DNA of 64,000 nt from Flavobacteriales bacterium (lineage in GTDB: Bacteria > Bacteroidota > Bacteroidia > Flavobacteriales > Flavobacteriaceae). Of the stretch, positions 1 to 9,077 are shown piece by piece. The DNA lies in contig WTJI01000041.1 in assembly GCA_011524905.1 (NCBI GenBank), positions 16,005-80,004 on the forward strand. The letters run 5' to 3'. Numbering within the stretch: the stretch's first letter is position 1; the number at the start of each line of letters is the position of its first letter. The translations under genes and the position numbers were made by a program. Below the pieces are notes generated by a model that worked only from the letters and a program-made list of their open reading frames with translations, had not been told where the DNA came from and did no database searches.

Positions 1-1
1 G

Positions 2-1267
2 CTGATACAAGAAAGACAACATGGATTAGAATATAGCGCCGCACATTTCGGCGACTATTTTTACATCACAACCAATGCAGACGATGCCTCCAATTTTAAA
101 GTGATGAAAGCGCCTGTGTTAAATCCTTCCAAAGCAAATTGGGAAGAATGGATTCCCTACCGTAAAGATGTATTGATTGAGGATTTGGATTTATTTGAAA
201 AATATTGGGTGCTTACCGAACGAAAGAATGGTTTGACTCAAATTAAAATCGAAAGTTGGGACGGAACGGCCTCTTACTACCTGCCGCTTGAAGGTGAAAC
301 CTATACCGCTTATACAGGTTACAACCCCCAATTTGAGACTACCCGTCTTCGATTTATCTACAACTCGCTGAAAACACCAAATTCAGTTTTTGACTTTGAC
401 ATGGACAATCGTACCAAGGAATTACTCAAATCCCAAGCTGTTTTGGATTCAAATTTTAGTGTTTCAAATTATGTTGAAGAGCGCTTGTGGGCAACGGCAA
501 GAGATGGTACAAAAATTCCAATTTCCTTAGTTTACCATAAAGATACCAAGCTCGGTGCCAATACGCCACTTTTGCAATATGCTTATGGCTCTTATGGAAG
601 CACCATCGATCCTAATTTTTCCTCCACTCGACTTAGCTTGCTTGATAGAGGTTTTGTTTATGCTATTGCACATGTCAGAGGGGGAGAATATCTTGGCAGG
701 CAATGGTATGAACAAGGTAAGCTTCTGCACAAGAAGAATACCTTTACCGATTTTATTGACTGTTCAAAGTATTTGATTGAAAAGGCTTATACTTCCTCTC
801 AACATCTTTATGCCTATGGTGGATCGGCTGGAGGGCTATTGATTGGCGCTGTTATTAACGAAGCGCCAGCATTGTATCATGGTGCCATAGCTGCTGTTCC
901 TTTTGTTGATGTAGTCACCACCATGTTAGATGATAGTATTCCGTTGACAACTTATGAATACGATGAGTGGGGTAATCCTAACAAGAAGGAGTTCTACGAC
1001 TATATGAAATCTTATTCCCCCTATGATCAAGTCAAAGATCAAGCCTATCCCAATTTACTAGTCACAACAGGTTATCACGATTCTCAGGTGCAATATTGGG
1101 AGCCAGCGAAATGGGTTGCATTGCTGAGAGAACACAAAACCGACAACAGCCTTTTGTTTTTAGATACCAATATGAAAGCCGGACATGGGGGAGCTTCAGG
1201 CAGATTTGCCTATTTAGAAGAATTGGCAAAAAAGTATTCTTTCATTCTTCAATTGGAAGTATATTAG
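2..1267 (+). CDS. Oligopeptidase B-like serine peptidase (prolyl oligopeptidase family, S9A), C-terminal part
   Basis: The reading frame is already open at base 2 and enters from outside the window, so this is a partial gene of about 421 codons. The family usually has about 690 residues, so most of the N-terminal beta-propeller is missing. The remaining part holds the end of the propeller and the whole alpha/beta-hydrolase domain. The catalytic serine lies in GGSAGG (codon near base 824), the aspartate in GYHDSQ (near 1079) and the histidine in AGHGGASGR (near 1184). The RGGEYLGRQWYEQGK stretch is typical of oligopeptidase B, which cleaves short peptides after basic residues. Family assignment is firm; the exact substrate is inferred. 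Confidence 0.9.
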   Translation: MIQERQHGLEYSAAHFGDYFYITTNADDASNFKVMKAPVLNPSKANWEEWIPYRKDVLIEDLDLFEKYWVLTERKNGLTQIKIESWDGTASYYLPLEGETYTAYTGYNPQFETTRLRFIYNSLKTPNSVFDFDMDNRTKELLKSQAVLDSNFSVSNYVEERLWATARDGTKIPISLVYHKDTKLGANTPLLQYAYGSYGSTIDPNFSSTRLSLLDRGFVYAIAHVRGGEYLGRQWYEQGKLLHKKNTFTDFIDCSKYLIEKAYTSSQHLYAYGGSAGGLLIGAVINEAPALYHGAIAAVPFVDVVTTMLDDSIPLTTYEYDEWGNPNKKEFYDYMKSYSPYDQVKDQAYPNLLVTTGYHDSQVQYWEPAKWVALLREHKTDNSLLFLDTNMKAGHGGASGRFAYLEELAKKYSFILQLEVY

Positions 1268-1284
1268 GAAGGATATATTTTTTG

Positions 1285-1292
1285 TAAATTTG
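1285..1292 (+). promoter_or_regulatory. Bacteroidota -7 box TAaaTTTG
   Basis: Exact match to the TAnnTTTG consensus, 37 nt before the GTG start at 1330. It should drive the two-gene PLP-enzyme operon. No well-placed -33 TTG was found. Confidence 0.6.
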
Positions 1293-1329
1293 CACCCAGC
1301 ATGATATCAAACCAAAAAATAGCATCTTG

Positions 1330-2346
1330 GTGAAGATTCACGATTCAATACTGGAACTGGTAGGAAACACTCCGATAATCCGTCTCAATTCCGTTGTCCA
1401 AAATTTTCCTGGGAATTATTACACCAAGTTCGAAGCTTTCAATCCGGGACACTCCAATAAAGACAGGATTGCCATTCATATTATAGAACAAGCAGAAAAG
1501 CAAGGTTTGCTCAAACCAGGTAGTACCATTATAGAAACTACCTCTGGCAATACTGGATTCAGCTTAGCAATGGTTTGTCAAATTAAAGGTTACCAATGCA
1601 TATTAGCCGTAACTTCTAAATCAAGTAAAGATAAAATAGAAATGCTACGCTCGCTAGGAGCCAAAGTTTATGTTTGCCCCGCCAACGTAAAAGCAGATGA
1701 CCCTCGTTCCTATTATCAAGTAGCCAAAAGATTGCACAATGAAATAAATGATTCGATTTACATCAATCAATATTTCAATCACCTCAATACAGAAGCACAT
1801 TACCTTACAACAGGCCCTGAGATTTGGCAACAAACTGAGGGGCGAATCACACATTTAGTAGCTAGTAGTGGTACTGGAGGAACTATTTCTGGCTCAGCAC
1901 GATATCTGAAGGAACAAAACCCAAATATCCAAATCATTGGGGTAGATGCCTACGGTTCAGTCTTAAAAAAATACCATGAAACGGGAGAATTAGACACAAA
2001 CGAAATATATCCCTACAGAATTGAGGGCTTGGGAAAAAATCTAATTCCCACGGCAACTGATTTTAGTGCTATTGACTTATTTGAAAAAGTCACTGATGAA
2101 GACAGTGCTCATACAGCAAGAGAAATTACTCAAAAAGAAGGCATGTTTGTGGGCTACACTTCTGGTGCCGCTTTCCAGGCAGTAAAACAACTCAACGATC
2201 GCAACTATTTCAATGATCAAAGCCAAGTGGTCATTATTTTCCCTGACCATGGCTCTAAATATATTAGTAAGATTTATAATGAAGAATGGATGATTGCACA
2301 AGGCTTTTTAGATGCCGTTCATAGCAATCAGCAAAATGAAGTTTGA
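1330..2346 (+). CDS. PLP-dependent beta-replacement enzyme of the cysteine synthase/CBS family; probable cysteate synthase
   Basis: A fold-type II PLP enzyme of about 338 residues with no C-terminal CBS (Bateman) domains. The PLP lysine is in NPGHSNKDR (near residue 44), the substrate loop is TSGNTG, and the phosphate-binding loop is SSGTGGT. The C-terminus ([18 protein letters not shown]) resembles cystathionine beta-synthase cores. The start is GTG at 1330; a TTG three bases upstream is possible, and no in-frame ATG exists after the promoter. Only 16 nt separate it from an alpha-oxoamine synthase gene. That pairing suggests it makes the amino-acid substrate, L-cysteate, for sulfonolipids. 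A plain cysteine or cystathionine synthase remains possible. The family is certain; the cysteate role is inferred from context. Confidence 0.72.
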   Translation: MKIHDSILELVGNTPIIRLNSVVQNFPGNYYTKFEAFNPGHSNKDRIAIHIIEQAEKQGLLKPGSTIIETTSGNTGFSLAMVCQIKGYQCILAVTSKSSKDKIEMLRSLGAKVYVCPANVKADDPRSYYQVAKRLHNEINDSIYINQYFNHLNTEAHYLTTGPEIWQQTEGRITHLVASSGTGGTISGSARYLKEQNPNIQIIGVDAYGSVLKKYHETGELDTNEIYPYRIEGLGKNLIPTATDFSAIDLFEKVTDEDSAHTAREITQKEGMFVGYTSGAAFQAVKQLNDRNYFNDQSQVVIIFPDHGSKYISKIYNEEWMIAQGFLDAVHSNQQNEV

Positions 2347-2362
2347 TTGAAAACCAAATACA

Positions 2363-3613
2363 ATGAAAGATTTATTCGATAGAATCATACAAAATAAAGG
2401 GCCATTAGGAAAATGGGCCGACCAAGCAGAAGGTTATTTTGTTTTTCCAAAGTTGGAAGGACCCATTTCTAACCGAATGCAATTTAAAGGGAAAGAAGTT
2501 ATTACATGGAGTGTCAATGATTATTTAGGGTTAGCCAACCATCCGGAGGTACGAGAAGTTGACGCTGCTGCTGCTGCTGAATATGGCTCAGCCTACCCAA
2601 TGGGAGCCCGCATGATGTCTGGCCATACCGAGCTTCATGAGCAGTTGGAAAATGAATTGGCTGAATTTGTGAACAAAGAAGCTGCCTATCTCCTTAATTT
2701 TGGTTACCAAGGCATACTATCTACAATCGACACACTAGTTTCTAAAAACGACGTCATTGTATATGATGTTGATGCCCACGCTTGTATTATTGATGGGGTT
2801 CGCCTCCACATGGGGAAACGATTTACTTACAAGCACAACGATATTGAGAGTTTAGAGAAGAATTTGATTCGTGCGACCAAGGTTGCAGCACAAACAGATG
2901 GTGGTATTTTAGTAATCTCTGAAGGTGTTTTTGGTATGCGTGGCGAGCAAGGTCGTTTAAAAGAAATTGCTGCTCTGAAAAGCAAATATAACTTTCGATT
3001 TTTGGTCGATGATGCACACGGTTTTGGAACCTTGGGTAAAAATGGTGCTGGAGCTGGTTTCGAGCAAGGTATCCAAGACGATATCGATGTTTATTTTGCC
3101 ACTTTTGCCAAATCAATGGCATCCACTGGTGCCTTTATCGCAGCCGATCGTGAAATTATCAATTTCTTGAAGTACAATATGCGATCTCAAATGTTCGCCA
3201 AATCATTACAAATGGTTTTGGTTAAAGGTGCTTTAAAGCGATTGGATATGCTGCGTAATCGCCCCGAGATAAAAGCCAAGCTATGGGAAAACGTCAATGC
3301 GCTTCAAACGGGCCTTAAAGATCGCGGTTTTGATATTGGTTCTACACAAAGTTGTGTTACTCCTGTCTACCTGAAAGGATCAATACCAGAAGCCATGGTT
3401 TTAGTCCGTGACTTGAGAGAAAATTTTGGCATTTTTTGTTCGATAGTTGTTTATCCAGTGATTCCAAAAGGACTAATCTTACTTCGATTAATTCCAACAG
3501 CTTCTCACAACTTGGAAGATGTGGCCATTACATTGGATGCTTTTTCAAGTATTAGAGAGCGACTTGAACAGGGTGTTTATCAACGTCAATCAGAAACTAT
3601 CCAAGCGGTGTAG
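2363..3613 (+). CDS. Alpha-oxoamine synthase; probable cysteate acyltransferase (3-ketocapnine synthase) or serine palmitoyltransferase
   Basis: A 416-residue fold-type I PLP enzyme that condenses an amino acid with an acyl thioester and releases CO2. The PLP lysine is K250 in TFAKSMAS, the VDDAHG motif holds D216 and D217, and H139 (DVDAHA) is the ring-stacking histidine. The N-terminal stretch with FPKLEGPI recalls the flavobacterial enzyme linked to capnine synthesis. Classical Bacteroides serine palmitoyltransferase reads TFSKSLASIGG at the lysine, which differs slightly here. The upstream CBS-like gene argues for L-cysteate as substrate, giving 3-ketocapnine. 2-amino-3-ketobutyrate CoA ligase (kbl) is less likely. 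The family is certain and the substrate inferred. Confidence 0.75.
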   Translation: MKDLFDRIIQNKGPLGKWADQAEGYFVFPKLEGPISNRMQFKGKEVITWSVNDYLGLANHPEVREVDAAAAAEYGSAYPMGARMMSGHTELHEQLENELAEFVNKEAAYLLNFGYQGILSTIDTLVSKNDVIVYDVDAHACIIDGVRLHMGKRFTYKHNDIESLEKNLIRATKVAAQTDGGILVISEGVFGMRGEQGRLKEIAALKSKYNFRFLVDDAHGFGTLGKNGAGAGFEQGIQDDIDVYFATFAKSMASTGAFIAADREIINFLKYNMRSQMFAKSLQMVLVKGALKRLDMLRNRPEIKAKLWENVNALQTGLKDRGFDIGSTQSCVTPVYLKGSIPEAMVLVRDLRENFGIFCSIVVYPVIPKGLILLRLIPTASHNLEDVAITLDAFSSIRERLEQGVYQRQSETIQAV

Positions 3614-3619
3614 CCGCTT
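3603..3619 (+). other. Small GC-rich hairpin over a stop codon
   Basis: AAGCGG and CCGCTT form a 6-bp stem with a 5-nt loop that contains the TAG stop of the preceding gene. Without a following T-tract it is only a weak terminator candidate between that gene and convergent dnaN. Confidence 0.3.
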
Positions 3620-3626
3620 TAAGCCA

Positions 3627-4745
3627 TTAATCGTTTAGCATGACAGGCATCACTAGCATGGTGACTTCTTCACCTTCTTGCGTGCCATCCATGGGTGTAA
3701 GAATGCCTGCACGGTTAGGCAATGACATTGCCAATTGGATGCTTTCGGAGTGAAGGTTGCTTAACATTTCTAATAAAAAGCGAGAATTGAAGCCGATTTG
3801 GATGTCATCTCCTCTGTAATCGCAGTCCAATCTTTCTTCAGCTTTATTGCTGTAATCAAAATCTTCAGCAGATATTTGGAGGGCCGTTCCTGCTAGCTTT
3901 AATCGTATTTGGTGTGTTGTTTTATTAGAAAAAATGCTTACCCTACGAACAGAATTCAACAAAACATTTCGGTCAATTTCTAAGATATTGGGGTTTTCTT
4001 TTGGGATCACCGCTTCATAGTTGGGATATTTTCCTTCCACCAGTCGGCAAGTTAGGATTGTGTCGGCGAAACGAAATTGTGCATTGGTTTCATTAAACTC
4101 AATGGTAATCATATCTTCACTCCCTTGTAAAATCGTTTTGAGTAATTGCAGCGGTTTTTTGGGCATGATGAATTCAGAGGCCTGGGTCGCTGCCATATCA
4201 GTACGTCGGTATTTTACTAGTTTATGGGCATCGGTAGCTACAAAAGTCAGACCTGTTGTATCGAATTGAAAAAAGACACCACTCATGACGGGACGCAAGT
4301 CGTCGTTACCTGAAGCGAATAATGTCATATTTATGGCTTCTGCCAGTGAATCACCTAAGATGTCTGTCTGAACAGGATCTGATACAGTAGCAGCGCGAGG
4401 AAATTCATCACCTGGGACATAGGCCACGGCATATTTTCCATTATTTGCACTGATTTCAATCGTGTTATTATCTGTTCTCACAAAAGTCAAGGGTTGCTCA
4501 GGAAATGTTTTGAGCGTATCAATGATTAACCTTGCGGGAAGCGCCATGGCGCCGCTATCATTGGAGTCAATGGATAATTTGGTTGACAATGTGGTTTCTA
4601 AATCTGAAGCGGTAAGGGTCAACAATCCTTCCTGTACTTCAAATAAAATATTATCTAGGATGGGGAGGGTGTTGGTATTGTTGATTACGCCACCTAAAAC
4701 CTGCAATTCTTTGAGCAGGGCCGAACTGGAAACGATGAATTTCAT
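3627..4745 (-). CDS. dnaN: DNA polymerase III beta sliding clamp
   Basis: A 372-residue beta clamp of normal length made of three repeated clamp folds. It starts with MKFIVSSSALLKELQ and ends with MLVMPVMLND, the usual C-terminal peptide-binding edge. It encircles DNA and tethers polymerase III, MutS and ligase. The gene has its own -7 box 13 nt upstream of the ATG. It follows gldG in the same direction; gldF-gldG-dnaN neighbourhoods also occur in other gliding Bacteroidota. It is far from any visible dnaA or replication origin. Confidence 0.97.
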   Translation of the reverse strand: MKFIVSSSALLKELQVLGGVINNTNTLPILDNILFEVQEGLLTLTASDLETTLSTKLSIDSNDSGAMALPARLIIDTLKTFPEQPLTFVRTDNNTIEISANNGKYAVAYVPGDEFPRAATVSDPVQTDILGDSLAEAINMTLFASGNDDLRPVMSGVFFQFDTTGLTFVATDAHKLVKYRRTDMAATQASEFIMPKKPLQLLKTILQGSEDMITIEFNETNAQFRFADTILTCRLVEGKYPNYEAVIPKENPNILEIDRNVLLNSVRRVSIFSNKTTHQIRLKLAGTALQISAEDFDYSNKAEERLDCDYRGDDIQIGFNSRFLLEMLSNLHSESIQLAMSLPNRAGILTPMDGTQEGEEVTMLVMPVMLND

Positions 4746-4758
4746 ACTTGATTTTTAC

Positions 4759-4766
4759 CAAATATA
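4759..4766 (-). promoter_or_regulatory. Bacteroidota -7 box TAtaTTTG for dnaN
   Basis: Exact consensus match on the minus strand, 13 nt upstream of the dnaN ATG. It implies a leader of fewer than ten bases and transcription of dnaN independent of gldG. Confidence 0.65.
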
Positions 4767-4808
4767 GCAGATTGATAAAGCCTCCAAAAATAAAATTATC
4801 CGAACTTA

Positions 4809-6461
4809 TTAACTGTTTTTGAGCTTGCGGATTCCTTTTTGTAAAAGGGCTAAACCAAGTAACAACAACAATGGGAGTACTACTGCCAACAATTGAATGA
4901 ATGATCGCTTGCTTTCGACTTTTTGACCATCCAATAGTGGAATTTCTATGGGCCTTGAACGCAGTTGAACCAAGCTAGTATTCCCCATTAGATAATGAAT
5001 GGCGTTTTGGAGAAATCGTTTGTTTTGGTAGAAATTATTTGTCCATTTATCATAACCTAATTGAAGGGGTTGGCCTTGATCAAGCTGACTCTCGGCAAAA
5101 TTGCCATCTGAAATAAATACAGTTTTTGACATCCCTTCTTTTATTTGTTGCGCAACGTCAAAAGGGGGAATTCTATTTTTGAATAAAGACTCAAATTGAC
5201 CTTCTACAAGAACTGCCAATGGCTGTTTGGTCCCTTTATAGTCATCTGGATTTTTCTTTTTTGTAGCTTCTGATAATTCGATGATGACAGGTACACCTAA
5301 GATTTTATTTAAAGGCGAAGAGGTTGCTAAAAGCTTCTTTTTTAATCCATTGGCTAATGTATCAATGGGGGTTGTAAATTGAAACAATACATTTCCGACA
5401 CCTTTACTAATCGGATGACTTTCTTCAGTAGTTGGAATAGGATAATAAGGCCATGGAAATGGGAGATATTGGGTTTGTTCATTTTCACCTTTTGCCATGA
5501 CAATAGGCGCACAGTAAAGGTCAAAAAGTAAACCATTGGTCAATCGCAATCCTTGCTTGAAAAAGTAATCATCCATCGCTATGCTTTTTGGGAAAGTGAT
5601 AGCACGGCCAGTTCTGTTAAATAAGCTATCTCGATCTAATGCCAAGGCATCAATTGTCCAAAGCGTGTGCCCACCCTGCATTTGATACTGATCCAAAATA
5701 AATTTTTCCCGATTAGAAAAAGTAGTTTTGGGATTGGAAACAAATAGTAAATCAAAGCGATTTAAATTTTCCAAAGTTTTCGCTGGATTGTCAGACAATG
5801 CTTTTAAGTCAAAAGAGGCCAGATTATAGTAAGGCTTTAAACTTTGAAGTAAATCAGCAATCAAAACAGCATCAGACGTTTTGTGAGAAGTCAAAACCGC
5901 TAGGTTTTTCTTTTCTTTAAGTGTCAACCGCTTAATTCCATCGATGAGTTGGAATTCTAACTGTGACAATGATCTAAATAGCTTATCACGGGGGGTATCA
6001 CCGATGTTTTTTTGCCACAGTGAAACCCGAACAGACTGGTTCCCATTGCTCACTATGGCCCAAGGAAAAACGAAGGTTTGATCAACCGATTGATTGTTGC
6101 CAGCCACGACAGTTTCTGGTAGTAAGCCAAAACCACGCATATCTTCCAAAACTTCATTCCGACTTTGCTCACTATCAAATGGATCGATAAATTCAATGTA
6201 GATTTTATTGTTTTGGCGGTGCATATTGTCCAATACGGTCTCCAATTCGGCTCGCAGGCGTTGAAATTCAGCAGGCAATTTTCCAGCCAAAAAAACATCT
6301 ATTTTAATGTCTTGTTCAACAGCTTCTAATTCCTCAAGGGCTAATGATGATAGGCTATAGCGCTGGTCTGTTGTCAAATCAAATGACACAGGAACCCAAC
6401 AACCGAAAATGAGAACAAGAAATAATGCGGCTAATTGAATGATTGCAGGTCGCTGTTTCAT
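4809..6461 (-). CDS. gldG: Gliding-motility ABC transporter auxiliary protein GldG
   Basis: A 550-residue protein with an N-terminal membrane anchor (about residues 8-27), a long extracytoplasmic ABC-transporter auxiliary domain and a C-terminal membrane helix (about 522-542) followed by a basic tail. The N-terminal pattern DLTTDQRYSLSS is typical of GldG-type proteins. GldG works with the permease GldF and the ATPase GldA, and the three are needed for gliding in Flavobacterium johnsoniae. The start is 2 nt after the gldF stop, so the two are co-transcribed. The gldA ATPase gene is not in this window. Confidence 0.92.
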   Translation of the reverse strand: MKQRPAIIQLAALFLVLIFGCWVPVSFDLTTDQRYSLSSLALEELEAVEQDIKIDVFLAGKLPAEFQRLRAELETVLDNMHRQNNKIYIEFIDPFDSEQSRNEVLEDMRGFGLLPETVVAGNNQSVDQTFVFPWAIVSNGNQSVRVSLWQKNIGDTPRDKLFRSLSQLEFQLIDGIKRLTLKEKKNLAVLTSHKTSDAVLIADLLQSLKPYYNLASFDLKALSDNPAKTLENLNRFDLLFVSNPKTTFSNREKFILDQYQMQGGHTLWTIDALALDRDSLFNRTGRAITFPKSIAMDDYFFKQGLRLTNGLLFDLYCAPIVMAKGENEQTQYLPFPWPYYPIPTTEESHPISKGVGNVLFQFTTPIDTLANGLKKKLLATSSPLNKILGVPVIIELSEATKKKNPDDYKGTKQPLAVLVEGQFESLFKNRIPPFDVAQQIKEGMSKTVFISDGNFAESQLDQGQPLQLGYDKWTNNFYQNKRFLQNAIHYLMGNTSLVQLRSRPIEIPLLDGQKVESKRSFIQLLAVVLPLLLLLGLALLQKGIRKLKNS

Positions 6462-6463
6462 TT

Positions 6464-7198
6464 TTATTGAGATTGAAGCAAACGGATTCTATATTGTGTT
6501 GCCATTAAAAATAGAAGCGTCCCACCCAAAAAATAGGCGACATCTTCCAGGCGAATGACACCCCTGTTGAGGCTACTATAATGAGATTGCATTCCAATAG
6601 ATGCTATCCAATCATACCAATAAAAACTAGCGCTTACATTAGCCAATTGTCCCCACAAATAGAATTGACTAAAGCCAACAAATAATGCTAGGATAAATGC
6701 TGTGGTTTGCTGCCGGCTTAAACTGGACATCAAGACACTTAGAGCTGTTAACATGGATACAAAAAGAAACAAACCCAAATAGCCCCCCCATAACATACCT
6801 ATGTCTAAAGTATTTCCTTCGGGAAGAAGGGTGTGAAGCAAGTATACATAGCCTAAAGTCGGAAGTAAAGCCATAATCCCTACGAATAAAAGGCCTAAAA
6901 ACTTGCCCCACACTAAGGCCGTCACTCCAATTGGTTTGGTAAGCATAAGTTCCAGCGTTCCTGATTTGATTTCTTCAGAGAAACTGCGCATACTCAAAGT
7001 AGGTACAACCAAAAAAAGCAACCAAGGTGCTAGCTCGAAAAAAAGTGTCAAATCAGCGAAGCCAGCTTGGATTATATTAAAGGAGCCCTCTAATAGCCAG
7101 AGAAATAATGCACTGAGGGTCAAAAATAATCCTATTGCCAAAAATCCAATGGTGTCGGAGAAAACAGTTCGTACTTCTTTAATAAAAATGGGCCACAT
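6464..7198 (-). CDS. gldF: Gliding-motility ABC transporter permease GldF
   Basis: A 244-residue membrane protein with about six hydrophobic segments. It has the ABC-2 permease signature FSEEIKSGTLELMLTKPIG after the second segment, which marks exporters of the NosY/CcmB-like type. It should form the inner-membrane channel with GldG and an external ATPase. Its start lies 3 nt after the stop of the upstream SAM-hydroxide adenosyltransferase gene, so that gene, gldF and gldG form one transcription unit. Length and order match known GldF. Confidence 0.92.
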   Translation of the reverse strand: MWPIFIKEVRTVFSDTIGFLAIGLFLTLSALFLWLLEGSFNIIQAGFADLTLFFELAPWLLFLVVPTLSMRSFSEEIKSGTLELMLTKPIGVTALVWGKFLGLLFVGIMALLPTLGYVYLLHTLLPEGNTLDIGMLWGGYLGLFLFVSMLTALSVLMSSLSRQQTTAFILALFVGFSQFYLWGQLANVSASFYWYDWIASIGMQSHYSSLNRGVIRLEDVAYFLGGTLLFLMATQYRIRLLQSQ

Positions 7199-7201
7199 GG
7201 A

Positions 7202-8032
7202 TTAATAAAATTCTATAGTAATGGGATCACGGTAATCCAAACCAAATAGGCTATGAGCACTACCCACAGTTTGTGGATTACTTTTATAAATGGCCAATTC
7301 CAAATGGCCTGCTGTATTGAACAATGCAATTTTTTTACCGTCTTCTTCTCGTTTTTCACGAGGAAGATCGAAATCAATGGCTTCTCCATAATGGGCAACG
7401 ATTCTTCTAAATTTTACGGTCCTTGCAAAAATGGTAAAATCTCGAGATTTCCCAATCGAATCAAAAATTTTTTTTGTGATGTTAGTTACTACATTGCCAT
7501 AATTGTCGATGTAAATGACGCTCCCTAATAGTGCATTACTATCTGGATTGACAACGGGTTTGATGTCAGTCAGTTCTTTGATATGAGAAATTGTTTTTCC
7601 AATAACTTCCAAAGTACCTTTGCGTGATATGTGTCCAGCTACTTTTACAAAGACATCTAAAACAGGGAAGCTACTAACAATATTTTGATGAATATTTATT
7701 TCAACAATTTTTTCAGCTTTCGCACCGCTGGTGACCAGTGAAAAAACCCCATTGTCAGCACCGATAAAATAGTGGCCATCGTAACTCATGGCAATATGTC
7801 TGTTTTCAGGTGTCCATTCTGAATCGACCCCAAGAATGTGGATAGATCCCTTAGGAAAAGCTGAATAAGCATTTTTTAGAACATAACCTGCCTCGGTGTG
7901 GTTAAAAGGACTGATTTGGTGGCTGATATCAATTACAGGACAGCTTGGGGCTTCTATTTGAAGAGAGGCTTTAATCGCCGAAACAAAATAATCTTTCTGT
8001 CCAAAATCGGTTGTAAGGCTAACTATCGGCAT
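7202..8032 (-). CDS. SAM hydroxide adenosyltransferase (DUF62 family)
   Basis: A 276-residue protein of the DUF62 (SAM_adeno_trans) family. The N-terminus VSLTTDFGQKDYFVSAIKA carries the family's SAM-binding signature, and the C-terminal barrel has IYIDNYGNVVTNI. Most bacterial members use water (hydroxide) to split SAM into adenosine and methionine, and are related to fluorinase and chlorinase. The family position therefore favours hydrolysis rather than halogenation. It is the first gene of an apparent operon with gldF and gldG and is divergent from phoH-purC. Its functional link to gliding is unknown. Confidence 0.88.
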   Translation of the reverse strand: MPIVSLTTDFGQKDYFVSAIKASLQIEAPSCPVIDISHQISPFNHTEAGYVLKNAYSAFPKGSIHILGVDSEWTPENRHIAMSYDGHYFIGADNGVFSLVTSGAKAEKIVEINIHQNIVSSFPVLDVFVKVAGHISRKGTLEVIGKTISHIKELTDIKPVVNPDSNALLGSVIYIDNYGNVVTNITKKIFDSIGKSRDFTIFARTVKFRRIVAHYGEAIDFDLPREKREEDGKKIALFNTAGHLELAIYKSNPQTVGSAHSLFGLDYRDPITIEFY

Positions 8033-8066
8033 GTTGAATTATACAAATGGTTTCTTTTAAAATATG

Positions 8067-8074
8067 TACATTTG
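8067..8074 (+). promoter_or_regulatory. Bacteroidota -7 box TAcaTTTG for phoH-purC
   Basis: Exact consensus match, 46 nt before the TTG start of phoH. It predicts an untranslated leader of about 40 nt, longer than for most genes in the window. Confidence 0.6.
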
Positions 8075-8120
8075 ATAAGGAACTTTTCGTAAAAATAATC
8101 CTTTTTAATGCGATATACCT

Positions 8121-9074
8121 TTGAATGAAATTAAAATTGAACTCACCGAAGTAAATCCAAGGGAGTTCTTTGGACAGCAAAATGTCCATATTGACCAGAT
8201 TAAATCTTATTTTCCAAAACTTAAAATCGTTGCAAGAGGCACGACTATAAAGGCCTATGGCGAAGAAAGCTTACTCAACGAATTCGACAAGCGCATAGAT
8301 ATGCTTCAAGCACATTTCGGTAAGTACAATGTGCTAGATAAGGAAACCATAGATCGTGTCATTCAAGCCAATGGCGCTGAAGAATATGACCCTGCTTTAG
8401 AAACTGAAGCATTTATTTTGCACGGCGTTGGTGGGAGAACGATAAAAGCCAAAACACTCAATCAATTCAAATTGGTTGAGGCGGTTAATCAAAATGACAT
8501 GGTTTTTGCAATTGGACCAGCGGGTACTGGAAAAACCTACACAGGTGTAGCCTTGGCTGTACGTGCCCTAAAAGCAAAGCAAGTAAAGCGAATCATACTA
8601 ACCCGACCAGCAGTAGAAGCAGGAGAAAATTTGGGCTTTCTTCCTGGTGACTTAAAGGAAAAGCTTGATCCTTACATGCAGCCACTCTATGATGCACTAC
8701 GTGATATGATTCCTCACGAAAAACTCAACAAATACATAGAAGAAGGTATAATTCAAATTGCGCCTTTGGCCTTTATGCGTGGCCGTACCCTGGACAATGC
8801 CTTTGTAATATTGGATGAAGCGCAAAATACCACCCATGCTCAAATGAAAATGTTTTTAACAAGAATGGGACCGAATGCTAAGTTTGTTCTTACTGGTGAT
8901 CCAGGTCAAATTGATCTACCTAGACGCGTAATATCTGGGCTCAAGGAAGCCTTATTGATCCTTAAACAAACAGAAGGCATAGAAATTATTTATCTCGATG
9001 ACAAGGACGTAATCCGCCACCAACTGGTCAAAAAAGTGATTGCCGCCTATAAAAACATAGAGCACCAAAATTAA
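8121..9074 (+). CDS. phoH: PhoH family ATPase
   Basis: A 317-residue P-loop protein with an N-terminal KH-like region (residues about 1-65), Walker A GPAGTGKT at 132-139 and Walker B VILDEAQN. The TTG start is chosen because residues from MNEIKIELTE line up with other Bacteroidota PhoH proteins and the ATG four bases later is out of frame. PhoH and PhoH-like (YbeZ) proteins are linked to RNA metabolism and rRNA maturation, but their exact role is unsettled. The purC start is 3 nt after the stop, so the two are co-transcribed. It is divergent from the SAM-hydroxide adenosyltransferase gene. Confidence 0.93.
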   Translation: MNEIKIELTEVNPREFFGQQNVHIDQIKSYFPKLKIVARGTTIKAYGEESLLNEFDKRIDMLQAHFGKYNVLDKETIDRVIQANGAEEYDPALETEAFILHGVGGRTIKAKTLNQFKLVEAVNQNDMVFAIGPAGTGKTYTGVALAVRALKAKQVKRIILTRPAVEAGENLGFLPGDLKEKLDPYMQPLYDALRDMIPHEKLNKYIEEGIIQIAPLAFMRGRTLDNAFVILDEAQNTTHAQMKMFLTRMGPNAKFVLTGDPGQIDLPRRVISGLKEALLILKQTEGIEIIYLDDKDVIRHQLVKKVIAAYKNIEHQN

Positions 9075-9077
9075 CAG

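Noticed and set aside
7202..8032. A fluorinase or chlorinase
   Set aside because: The gene belongs to the broad DUF62 family, where hydroxide adenosyltransferases are the norm, and no halometabolite genes are near.
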